DNA from: an uncultured Faecalibacterium sp.
GTDB taxonomy: Bacteria; Bacillota; Clostridia; Oscillospirales; Ruminococcaceae
Length of the DNA: 64,000 bases
Assembly (NCBI GenBank): GCA_937907025.1
Contig: CALESJ010000045.1
Location: 141,138-205,137 of the forward strand
Direction of reading: 5' to 3'
How positions within the stretch are numbered: position 1 is the first letter of the stretch; each line of letters begins with the position of its first letter. The notes below the pieces were generated by a model. The model saw nothing but the letters and a program-made list of their open reading frames with translations, searched no databases and had not been told where the DNA came from. Shown in pieces: positions 27,112 to 34,555 of this stretch. The translations under genes were made by a program, and so were the position numbers.

Positions 27112-27504
27112 ATGGAATACAAGAAAGAAGATGTGCTTTTTTTCCCGCGTGTCTGGTTGTATCCGCGCACGGGCAGCGAACATCGCTCTGTTGCCGAACA
27201 GCAGCTGAAAGAACTTCGTGAATGGGCCACTTGCAACGGATACTGTGTCGTAGGCCAAAGCTGCGAATGTGCCAAGGCCAATTCCTTTTGGCGGCCCGGT
27301 TTGTTTTCCATGCTCCGGGCCGTGCGCAGGGGAGATGTTGATACCGTGGCGGTAACACGGCTGTCGCGCTTCGCAGTACATAAGAGCAAGCTCTGCCATA
27401 TTTTGAGCGTTCTGCAGAAAAATGGCGTTGTTATTCATACCTGCAATTGTCAATTGAAATATGATCTGTATCTGCATGGATTGGACCGTGTTTTAGTTGG
27501 CTGA
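27112..27504 (+). CDS. second stand-alone resolvase-fold protein
   Basis: A 130-residue relative of the serine-recombinase catalytic domain. The N-terminal motif is LYPRTGSEHRSVAEQQLKEL, where the family has YxRVSTxxQ, so a Ser is near but displaced. VAVTRLSRFAVHKSKL keeps the RLSRF box better than the gene before it. There is no DNA-binding domain. It starts 6 bases after the previous stop. The pair are divergent paralogues arranged in tandem; activity is doubtful. Confidence 0.65.
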   Translation: MEYKKEDVLFFPRVWLYPRTGSEHRSVAEQQLKELREWATCNGYCVVGQSCECAKANSFWRPGLFSMLRAVRRGDVDTVAVTRLSRFAVHKSKLCHILSVLQKNGVVIHTCNCQLKYDLYLHGLDRVLVG

Positions 27505-27523
27505 AGGGGAGAAAGTATAGAGC

Positions 27524-27685
27524 ATGAATCGAAAAGAGCCTGAACACGGCGGGAAACAATTCATCGAAATTACATTGTCGGGAAGCAAAGTGCGCTTTAC
27601 TTTTGTGGGAGATGCAAGCGGAACTCCCCGTGAAAATGTCAAACAAATGATCATGAAAGCCTATTCTGAACGCATCAAAAAGTAG
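27524..27685 (+). CDS. 53-residue protein of unknown function
   Basis: ATG 27524 begins MNRKEPEHGGKQFIEITLSG and ends KAYSERIKK at TAG 27683. The ribosome-binding site AAGGGGAG lies about 16 bases upstream, a little far. It is charged, with a beta-like central part (KVRFTFVGDASG) and a basic helical tail. No family is recognised. Position between recombinase-type genes suggests an accessory or directionality factor, with no direct evidence. Confidence 0.5.
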   Translation: MNRKEPEHGGKQFIEITLSGSKVRFTFVGDASGTPRENVKQMIMKAYSERIKK

Positions 27686-27779
27686 AAAAAAGTTCTCTCA
27701 TTTGTTGTTGGTATTGGTGATAGCTATTTGATGTGGTTAAGGATATGTTGTGTGGTAGACCGTAGGAGGTGAAGGTGAA

Positions 27780-29426
27780 ATGCAAAGAGTAGAATGTTTG
27801 TACCGTGTTTCGACAAAAGGACAGGTCGATCACGATGACATTCCCATGCAACGTATTGAATGCCGTAAGTTTGCCGAAGAACAAGGGTGGACGATCATCA
27901 AAGAACTGTGCGAGAAAGGCGTATCTGGTTTCAAGGTGGCAGCAGAAGATCGGGATGCAATTCAGGAACTTCGCAATGATGCCACGAACAAAAGGTTTGA
28001 TATTCTTCTGGTATTCATGTTTGACCGCCTGGGACGCCGGGATGATGAAACCCCGTTCGTGGTCGAATGGTTTGCACAGCAAGGAATCCGAATCTTCAGT
28101 GTGAAAGAAGGAGAACAAAAGTTCGAGAGCCATACCGATTCGCTGATCAACTACATTCGATATTGGCAAAGTGAAGGTGAATCCCGAAAAACATCTGTGC
28201 GTATCAAGACCAGACTGGATCAGATGCGTGCAGAAGGGTTGTATACCGGAGGCCCCGTTCGATTCGGGTATCAAGCCATTGAGAAGGGCCGTCTGAACAA
28301 AAAGAATAAGCCGGTCAAGGATCTGGTCATCAATCCCGAGGAAGCGGCTGTGATCAAAGAGGTCTTTGAGAGAACGGTATATGAAGGTGCAGGATCATTC
28401 GTGCTGGCCAAAGAACTGAATGAACGTGGAGTCCGCACACATTCAGGAGCCAAACTGACGGCACTCTCCATCAACCGTATGCTGAAAGAACGGCAGTATA
28501 CAGGTTACCTCATTACCAAGGATGTGACATCGCCTTATATGCCTGAATTGCAGATCATAGATCAGGAATTGTTCGACCAGGCACAGGAAATTGTCACGCA
28601 GAGGAAAACCAAAAACGCGGAATGGCGTAATATCCCGAGGCAGAACGGCAACGGAGCGTTGCTGGGTGGAAACTTATACTGTGCCACGTGTGGTCGCAGG
28701 ATGACATCCAGCAATCCGGGGAAGGGAGCAAAACGTGATAAAGCAGAGTACATCTGCTTTATGGGGGCCAACCACCGAAATAACTGCAACGGACAACGCT
28801 CCTATGTGGCCAAGCGCGTAGAAGATATCGTTCTTCAAGCGACCAGGCTGCTGCTCGACACCATCAAGGACACCCCTCGAGATGAGTCGGTGGAGGCTCG
28901 AGTGCAAGCCGAAATGAAAGAACTGAAATATGAATTGCGCAAGACGCAACAGCAAGTCGAAGAAGCTGCCAAAGAGCAGGAAGGGCTGGAAATGGAAGTG
29001 AGCCGATGTCTGCTGGGAAAAAGCAATTTCACAACGGCCATGCTGAGCAGACTGATCGATGATAAGGCACGGGAACGGCGTGAACTGGAAAATAAAGCTC
29101 TGGATCTGGAGCGGAGAGTAAAGAACGAAACGGAAATGTCTGAAAAGGTGGCAGAGTATTACAACCGATTCTTGGGATGGAGTATGGAATTCGGGTTAGC
29201 CACCATCGAGCGCAAACGGATTATCATATCCCAGTTATACAAAAGAATAGAACTCGGACGCGGCTACGTTGTCAACTTCGAAGTGGATTGGAACTACAAA
29301 CAGTTCATCGATACATTAGAGTTGGAGCAACACATGGGGATCACAGAAGTGGGAATTCCCATGCCGCCGAAAGTCAGAAAGCGGTCCACGCAGAACAGCA
29401 ACAGAAAAAATAACGGTGCAGCATAA
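27780..29426 (+). CDS. large serine recombinase
   Basis: A 548-residue site-specific recombinase. The catalytic domain (about 1-150) has LYRVSTKGQ with R9 and S11, and MFDRLGRRDDE. The recombinase domain follows (GGPVRFGYQAIEKG, LNERGVRTHSG, ERQYTGYL), then a zinc ribbon (CATCGRRMT, later CFMGANHRNNC) and a long coiled coil (about 365-450). All catalytic residues appear present. AGGAGGTGA precedes ATG 27780. Such enzymes integrate and excise mobile elements. Attachment sites were not identified. A strong terminator follows. Confidence 0.92.
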   Translation: MQRVECLYRVSTKGQVDHDDIPMQRIECRKFAEEQGWTIIKELCEKGVSGFKVAAEDRDAIQELRNDATNKRFDILLVFMFDRLGRRDDETPFVVEWFAQQGIRIFSVKEGEQKFESHTDSLINYIRYWQSEGESRKTSVRIKTRLDQMRAEGLYTGGPVRFGYQAIEKGRLNKKNKPVKDLVINPEEAAVIKEVFERTVYEGAGSFVLAKELNERGVRTHSGAKLTALSINRMLKERQYTGYLITKDVTSPYMPELQIIDQELFDQAQEIVTQRKTKNAEWRNIPRQNGNGALLGGNLYCATCGRRMTSSNPGKGAKRDKAEYICFMGANHRNNCNGQRSYVAKRVEDIVLQATRLLLDTIKDTPRDESVEARVQAEMKELKYELRKTQQQVEEAAKEQEGLEMEVSRCLLGKSNFTTAMLSRLIDDKARERRELENKALDLERRVKNETEMSEKVAEYYNRFLGWSMEFGLATIERKRIIISQLYKRIELGRGYVVNFEVDWNYKQFIDTLELEQHMGITEVGIPMPPKVRKRSTQNSNRKNNGAA

Positions 29427-29468
29427 CACGGATAGCAGGTCATTGACCTGCTGTCCGTGTTTTCTTTT
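29425..29468 (+). terminator. terminator of the serine recombinase gene
   Basis: AACACGGATAGCAGGTC (29425-29441) pairs with GACCTGCTGTCCGTGTT (29445-29461) with one G-U pair and a 3-base loop, followed by TTTCTTTT. Confidence 0.85.
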
Positions 29469-29490
29469 GTATGCTTTAACGAAATGAGAA

Positions 29491-29725
29491 CCCCCAGCTC
29501 TGCTGGGGAGAGAAAAAAAGCTTTAGCTTCAAGCATCGAGCGAAGCGAGAAGAGATCAACAACTTTACTATTATCAAGAAAGTTGATCTTGGATAAACAG
29601 CGCCCGTTTACGGGCTGTAGGGCAAATGATGCGAGTGGCAGATTTTTCAGTGCCTCTTGAGAGGCTGGCCGGTACGATGCCCTTCTAGGGCTTACATAAG
29701 CCCCCGGCTTAGCCGGGGGTCATGA
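29491..29725. repeat. hairpin-studded non-coding element, possible MITE or IS200/IS605-type remnant
   Basis: About 235 bases without a gene contain at least five compact hairpins: CCCCAGC-TCT-GCTGGGG (29492-29508), GCCCGTTTACGGGC (near 29602), GCCTC-TTGA-GAGGC (29652-29665), GCCCT-TCT-AGGGC (29679-29691) and CCCCCGGC-TTA-GCCGGGGG (29701-29719). GATCAAC (29552-29558) and GTTGATC (29582-29588) also pair at a distance. Subterminal hairpins at both ends resemble transposon ends of the IS200/IS605 kind or a repeat-encoded RNA. No transposase is present. Confidence 0.45.
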
Positions 29726-30110
29726 CTTTTGTAGGTTTGGTGATGCGATTGTGATTACACCCGATAATGTCACAGAACTTATGGGGTACCCATCGGAAGG
29801 CTTTTGAAAGGCCAAGAGGGATATCTGTTGCCATTTTTGTGAAAGGAACATACCACGCTGTAACAAAATGTGACTGTTCTTTCTTGCTTCGGCGTCAAGA
29901 AACAAAATGATACAATAAATTGAAAAAGGGCGACCTTTTGTCATTGTGGAATACAAAGGAATAATCTATCATTGAATTGTTGGAATTGCACGAATTTTGA
30001 CTTTGCTGGTTGAGAATAACTGATGAAATGACAAGGAGGATAGCAATGCTCAAGTCTATCCATGTGAAAAAATCCGGGAATGCCTGGATCGCTGCAGTGC
30101 TGGGTAAGGC
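29726..30110. other. AT-richer intergenic stretch with an orphan gene start
   Basis: No complete gene is seen. AAGGAGG at 30033-30039 followed by ATG 30046 opens a 40-codon frame (MLKSIHVKKSGNAWIAAVLG) that runs into the 3' end of the oppositely oriented AraC gene and stops at 30168. A good ribosome-binding site without a plausible protein suggests the 5' stub of a gene cut off by rearrangement. Confidence 0.35.
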
Positions 30111-31133
30111 TCATTCCTCCGCAATATGTCGGCGGTATTCCAATGGGGTGAGACCATACTCACGCTGAAACACTTTGTAGAATTGCGTTCTGTTCTCATA
30201 GCCCAGTGATGCCGCGATCTGGCAGACCGGCAGCTCTGTGTTTCTCAGAAGCCGCGCCGCCTCGGCCATCTGTACCTTTTGACAGTACGCTTTAAGTGTG
30301 TATCCGGTGTTTGTCTTGATGATGCGGGATATATGCTCGCAGGAGTAGTTGAGTGCCTCCGCCAGATTGGTCCGGTGGATAGCCCCGTGGTGGGCTTCAA
30401 TCAGCTTCTTGATTTGCTCCACCGCCATCAGTTCTTGGCTGTGCCCCAGCGAAATGTGGGTGGCCTTGTATATGTCAGGATTCTCTAGGGCGGCAAACAG
30501 CCGGAGCAGAGAGGAATAAACGTCAAACTGATATCCGATCCGCTTGACCGAGAAAGCACGAATCAGTTCCTGGGTGAGCTGTGGGATCGTATCTGCTCCT
30601 AAAAGGGTGAAGTCCAGGTAGTCCTTTTTATAAGCGGCACGTTCCGACAGATTGTCGCTGAAAAACTGATTGAGAATGCTTTTGTACTGAAAGGGTGGTG
30701 GAAATGATTTGGGCCACTGTGTCAGTAGAGAGGCATTGATGCCGATGTAAACGATATCCGCGTTCGACATATCTGTTTCGCGATGCATAGTGTTTCGATT
30801 GAGGAGACAAAGGTTTCCCTGCGTATAGGTGGTCTCGGCCCCCTCGATCATCACCCGGACGTGGCCCCGCTGCACATACATCAGCTCAAAAAAATTATGT
30901 TTGTGCATGTAGGTCTCATGAAAGAATTCGTGTTTGTTTGGGGTGTGAACGCAAAAGGACCATGCATCCATATAGTTGGAAAACAGATATTCCTGAGGTT
31001 TCTGGATGCTGGTTACGATCGACAACGGAGAAAAATAGTCCCGTTCGGCCGTATGGTTGCGAAGATAGTTCGGACCATGGATGCCGGTCTGGTTCCGCAT
31101 TTCATCAATGCTGTCAAAAAACAGGTGTTCCAT
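30111..31133 (-). CDS. AraC-family transcriptional regulator
   Basis: A 340-residue regulator with an N-terminal cupin-like effector domain (HKHNFFELMYVQRGHVRVMI) and a C-terminal pair of HTH motifs (LAEALNYSCEHISRIIKTNT and VCQIAASLGYENRTQFYKVF). The start at 31133 follows a run of G bases; longer in-frame extensions lack family similarity. It is divergent from the GH43 gene, 65 bases away, and probably activates that cluster in response to a released sugar (inference). Confidence 0.85.
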   Translation of the reverse strand: MEHLFFDSIDEMRNQTGIHGPNYLRNHTAERDYFSPLSIVTSIQKPQEYLFSNYMDAWSFCVHTPNKHEFFHETYMHKHNFFELMYVQRGHVRVMIEGAETTYTQGNLCLLNRNTMHRETDMSNADIVYIGINASLLTQWPKSFPPPFQYKSILNQFFSDNLSERAAYKKDYLDFTLLGADTIPQLTQELIRAFSVKRIGYQFDVYSSLLRLFAALENPDIYKATHISLGHSQELMAVEQIKKLIEAHHGAIHRTNLAEALNYSCEHISRIIKTNTGYTLKAYCQKVQMAEAARLLRNTELPVCQIAASLGYENRTQFYKVFQREYGLTPLEYRRHIAEE

Positions 31134-31198
31134 GCGAGCATCCCCCCCTTTATGGCAGTATAGCATGGAATTGAGTATTTTTGAAGGAGGAAGTATCT

Positions 31199-32662
31199 GT
31201 GAAACGGCAATGCTATAACCCCTATCTCCCCAGTTGGGAATACATCCCGGATGCTGAACCGAAAGTATTTGGTCAGCGGCTGTACATTTATGGGAGCCAT
31301 GATCTGTTTGGCGCCAAGGAATACTGTGAGGGCGATTACGTATGCTGGTCAACCCCGGTAGATGACCTTTCCGACTGGCGGTATGAAGGCGTAATCTTCA
31401 AAAAGCAAGATACGCCGTGGAATAAAAAGAACCTGTCCTACTATGCACCGGACGTGGTGCGCGGCACAGACGGACGGTACTACCTTTACTATTCGGTTGC
31501 CAATACGTCGATCACATCGGTCGCTGTGTGTGACAAACCTGCGGGAAAATACCAATATTTGGGCGATGTTCACTTCCCGGACGGGCGAGTCTACGGCTCA
31601 AAGCCGGAGGACTGGTTTATGTTTGACCCGGCCGTTCTGGTGGATGATGACGGGCGGGTGTTTCTCTACGTGGGTAGCGGGCAGAAATCCAATGGACAAT
31701 TCGGCCACGAGATCAAGGGGCTGTTTGTGATGGAACTCAGCTCTGATATGCTGACCATCATCAGCGAACCAACCATCATCATGCCGGCGGATTTTGATCC
31801 CAAGAAGCCGAACTATTGGGAAGGACCCTCTATCCGTCACATCGGTGAGTGGTATTATCTGGTCTATCCGGCCACGGACATCACCGGTCTCAATTACGCG
31901 ATGAGCCTGTTCCCCGACAAGGGATTTATCCACAAGGGACCGATCCATTCCTCAAGCGATATCGGTCTGGAGGGAAGAAAACTCATGAATGCGGCATATC
32001 CGATGGGGAACAGCCACGGCGGTATGGTATGCGTCCACGGGCAATGGTATATATTTGACCACCGAACGACCAATGGCGCCAAACGAAACCGGCAGGCGGT
32101 AGCCGAGCCCATTGAGATCCGTGCGGACGGGACCATCCGCATGGTGGAGTCCACGAGCTGCGGATTGAATGGCGGCCCTTTGAAGGGAACCGGGACCTAT
32201 CCGGCCTACATTGCCTGCGTCCTGCACCATGCCGGTACGTTTGGTCTGCGCAACCCGATGGGCGGACCCGAGATCACCCAGGATGGTCCGGACTACGAGC
32301 CACCGGAGCCCGGGGAACGGGAAGTGACCATAGAGACCGAGAGGACGGCACCAAAGGCGTATATTTCCAAAATGAAGAATGGCAGTATTGCCGGCTTCCG
32401 ATATTTTGATCTGAATGAAAGCACCCACATTGCTGTAACGGTTCGCGGCGCAGGCGGCGTGCTGGAACTCTTACCTGGGGAAAAAGGCCCTGTCATAGCA
32501 TCCATTCCCATTGCCGGGACAGCCGACTGGACAACCGCCGGAGTAAAATTCAACGCCAGACGCCTGGCATTGGAAAGCCGGCGCCCCATTGATTCCTGCC
32601 CGCTGTATTTCCGGTATAAGGGAAAGGGAACGCTTGACATCTTGAGTATTACGCTGGCATAA
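31199..32662 (+). CDS. GH43-family glycosidase
   Basis: A 487-residue protein without a signal peptide. The five-bladed propeller domain (about 1-320) starts NPYLPSWEYIPDAEPKVFGQ and includes SYYAPDVVRGTDGRYYLYYS, WFMFDPAVLVDDDGRVFLYV and NYWEGPSIRHIGEWYYLVYP, where the GH43 Asp and Glu catalytic residues would lie. A C-terminal beta-sandwich (about 370-487) may be a carbohydrate-binding module. GTG 31199 is chosen because AAGGAGG sits 9 bases upstream. GH43 members act on arabinosides, xylosides or galactosides; the substrate is not determined. First gene of a four-gene operon. Confidence 0.8.
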   Translation: MKRQCYNPYLPSWEYIPDAEPKVFGQRLYIYGSHDLFGAKEYCEGDYVCWSTPVDDLSDWRYEGVIFKKQDTPWNKKNLSYYAPDVVRGTDGRYYLYYSVANTSITSVAVCDKPAGKYQYLGDVHFPDGRVYGSKPEDWFMFDPAVLVDDDGRVFLYVGSGQKSNGQFGHEIKGLFVMELSSDMLTIISEPTIIMPADFDPKKPNYWEGPSIRHIGEWYYLVYPATDITGLNYAMSLFPDKGFIHKGPIHSSSDIGLEGRKLMNAAYPMGNSHGGMVCVHGQWYIFDHRTTNGAKRNRQAVAEPIEIRADGTIRMVESTSCGLNGGPLKGTGTYPAYIACVLHHAGTFGLRNPMGGPEITQDGPDYEPPEPGEREVTIETERTAPKAYISKMKNGSIAGFRYFDLNESTHIAVTVRGAGGVLELLPGEKGPVIASIPIAGTADWTTAGVKFNARRLALESRRPIDSCPLYFRYKGKGTLDILSITLA

Positions 32663-32674
32663 AGGGGGATAACG

Positions 32675-33799
32675 ATGGACTGGACACCAATCTGGCATCA
32701 AGCCGCGGCCCCTGCCTTCGCGATGGGCTTTTTGGCGGGCAAGAAAAAAACAGTGGTGTATTCTGTGATATCCCAGGTTTCGGGCGAGAAACTTCGGGTC
32801 CGCTTCTCCAACCACTATGGAAAGAAACCCTACACCATTGGGGGTCTGACCGTGTGGGCACATGGAGAGATGCACACCGTTACGCGGGACGGTAGCCGTG
32901 TTTTCACGGTCCCCGCGGGGGAAAGCTGCTATTCGGATGAGTTGACGCTCCCGGTGACGATGGGGGAAGAACTGGAAATCAGACTCTACTATGCATCCAA
33001 GGTCATGGACAGCAATATGATCGAGGAAAATGCGGTAAGCTACCCGGGAAATCATACGGCTGACAGAGAGCTGCCCCCACCCCGGCGGGAAAGATATATG
33101 GAACAGTACAACCTTTATGAAGCGATTCCCGGGATGGATCAGATCGAAGTGTTTACCGGTCAGCCTTCCAAAATCATCGTGGCATTCGGGGACAGCATAA
33201 CGGCTATGAACCGCTGGGTAAAGCCGTTGCAAAGGCGTCTGTTCGATGCGTATGGCGGTGACTACGCACTGATGAACGCCGGAATCGGCGGGAATTGCCT
33301 GCTTTATGATGTTCCGGGCCTGATGGGGGCTTCCTACGGGGAAAAAGGGGTCTCTCGCTTTGAGCGTGATGTACTCCGTTTTTCAGAACTCTGCGGAGTG
33401 ATTTTGGCGTTGGGGGTCAATGATGTGGCCTACTATTCCCAAAAGACAGGGGCGGTCATCTCGCTGGAACAATATTGTTCGGCCGTAACCGATATTGTGG
33501 ATCGGCTTCATAAGGCCGGTGTCCGGGTGATTGCCCAGACTCTTCCGCCCCGCACCGGTTTTGTGAAAAAAGGGTATACCCGGGAGATGGAGGCGCTGAG
33601 AGTCCGCATCAATGGATGGATCAGAGATAGCGCGCTGTTCGATTATATGCTTGATGCGGATGCACTGCTGCGCGATCAGAAGAATCCTTCGTTCACCGAC
33701 GAGCGTTATCACCAGGGGGACCACCTGCACCCGAATCAGGCCGGAGGAATGTTGCTGGCGCAGGCGTATGATTTGCAAAAGCTGACAGGGGAGGTGTAG
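32675..33799 (+). CDS. SGNH/GDSL-type esterase
   Basis: A 374-residue hydrolase with an N-terminal beta-domain (about 1-165) and an SGNH domain. Block I is VAFGDSIT with nucleophile S174, block II has NAGIGGNCLL, block III ALGVNDVAY, and block V DHLHPN with D349 and H352. Such enzymes remove acetyl or other ester groups from sugars. No secretion signal is present, so it would act on imported oligosaccharides. It starts 12 bases after the GH43 stop. Confidence 0.85.
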   Translation: MDWTPIWHQAAAPAFAMGFLAGKKKTVVYSVISQVSGEKLRVRFSNHYGKKPYTIGGLTVWAHGEMHTVTRDGSRVFTVPAGESCYSDELTLPVTMGEELEIRLYYASKVMDSNMIEENAVSYPGNHTADRELPPPRRERYMEQYNLYEAIPGMDQIEVFTGQPSKIIVAFGDSITAMNRWVKPLQRRLFDAYGGDYALMNAGIGGNCLLYDVPGLMGASYGEKGVSRFERDVLRFSELCGVILALGVNDVAYYSQKTGAVISLEQYCSAVTDIVDRLHKAGVRVIAQTLPPRTGFVKKGYTREMEALRVRINGWIRDSALFDYMLDADALLRDQKNPSFTDERYHQGDHLHPNQAGGMLLAQAYDLQKLTGEV

Positions 33800-33801
33800 G
33801 C

Positions 33802-34542
33802 ATGGGGAAAAAGTATTTCACGCTCAGCTTTGATGATGGACTGGAACAGGACAAACGGGTGATCCGGCTCATGAGGCAATACGGGCTCAAAGGAACCTTC
33901 AATCTCAATGCCGGCCTGTTTGGCACTCGCGGCGAGGTGAAGGGACTTGGAACCTTCTCTTTTCAGGATTGCCCCGAAGGCGTAAAGCACAAGTGGCCAT
34001 TTTCCTATGTGCAGCACAACCGAATTCCACTGGACGAGGTGTGCCAGGTCTATGAGGGAATGGAGATTGCCACCCATGGCTTCCGGCATGAACCGCTGGG
34101 GGCTGTCAGCGAGGATGAAATGCGCGCATCGGTGGATGCGGACAAGGCCGCGCTGGAAAAAATCTTCGGCACCACGGTCGTGGGGCACGCCTATGCGCAG
34201 GGTTCAACCTCGCCGGCTGTCCAGGCGTATCTGAAGGCGCAGGGGTATCAATATGCCAGAGTGGTCTTTCCCACCGGCGGCTTTGGGTTCCCGGATGATC
34301 CGCTGAACTTTCGGCCTTCCTCCTCGCTTATTCTGAAAAATGCCGTGAAGCTGGTGGAGCGCTTCAAACGTGAGGAACCCGGAGAAAAGGATCTGCTGTT
34401 GTTCCTGTGGGCACACAGTTATGAAATGGACTACGAAAAGGGGAACGCCAGTTGGTATGCTTTGGAGCGGCTTTTTGAATCGATCGCAGGCCGAAGCGAT
34501 ATCGTGTATTGCACAAACAGCGAAGCGTTCGCGCATATTTAA
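33802..34542 (+). CDS. polysaccharide deacetylase-family protein
   Basis: A 246-residue CE4/NodB-like protein. The metal-binding Asp motif is TLSFDDGLEQD (D11, D12) and the His motif is ATHGFRHEPLG; later AHSYEMDY supplies the C-terminal conserved His. It is likely a metal-dependent N- or O-deacetylase. It lacks a signal peptide and lies 2 bases after the esterase, so two deacylating activities are coupled. Confidence 0.85.
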   Translation: MGKKYFTLSFDDGLEQDKRVIRLMRQYGLKGTFNLNAGLFGTRGEVKGLGTFSFQDCPEGVKHKWPFSYVQHNRIPLDEVCQVYEGMEIATHGFRHEPLGAVSEDEMRASVDADKAALEKIFGTTVVGHAYAQGSTSPAVQAYLKAQGYQYARVVFPTGGFGFPDDPLNFRPSSSLILKNAVKLVERFKREEPGEKDLLLFLWAHSYEMDYEKGNASWYALERLFESIAGRSDIVYCTNSEAFAHI

Positions 34543-34555
34543 GGAGAGCAGGAAA

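Noticed and set aside
23626..29750. CRISPR array or cas genes in the accessory island
   Set aside because: No regularly spaced direct repeats and no Cas-like motifs were seen; the repeats found are single hairpins.
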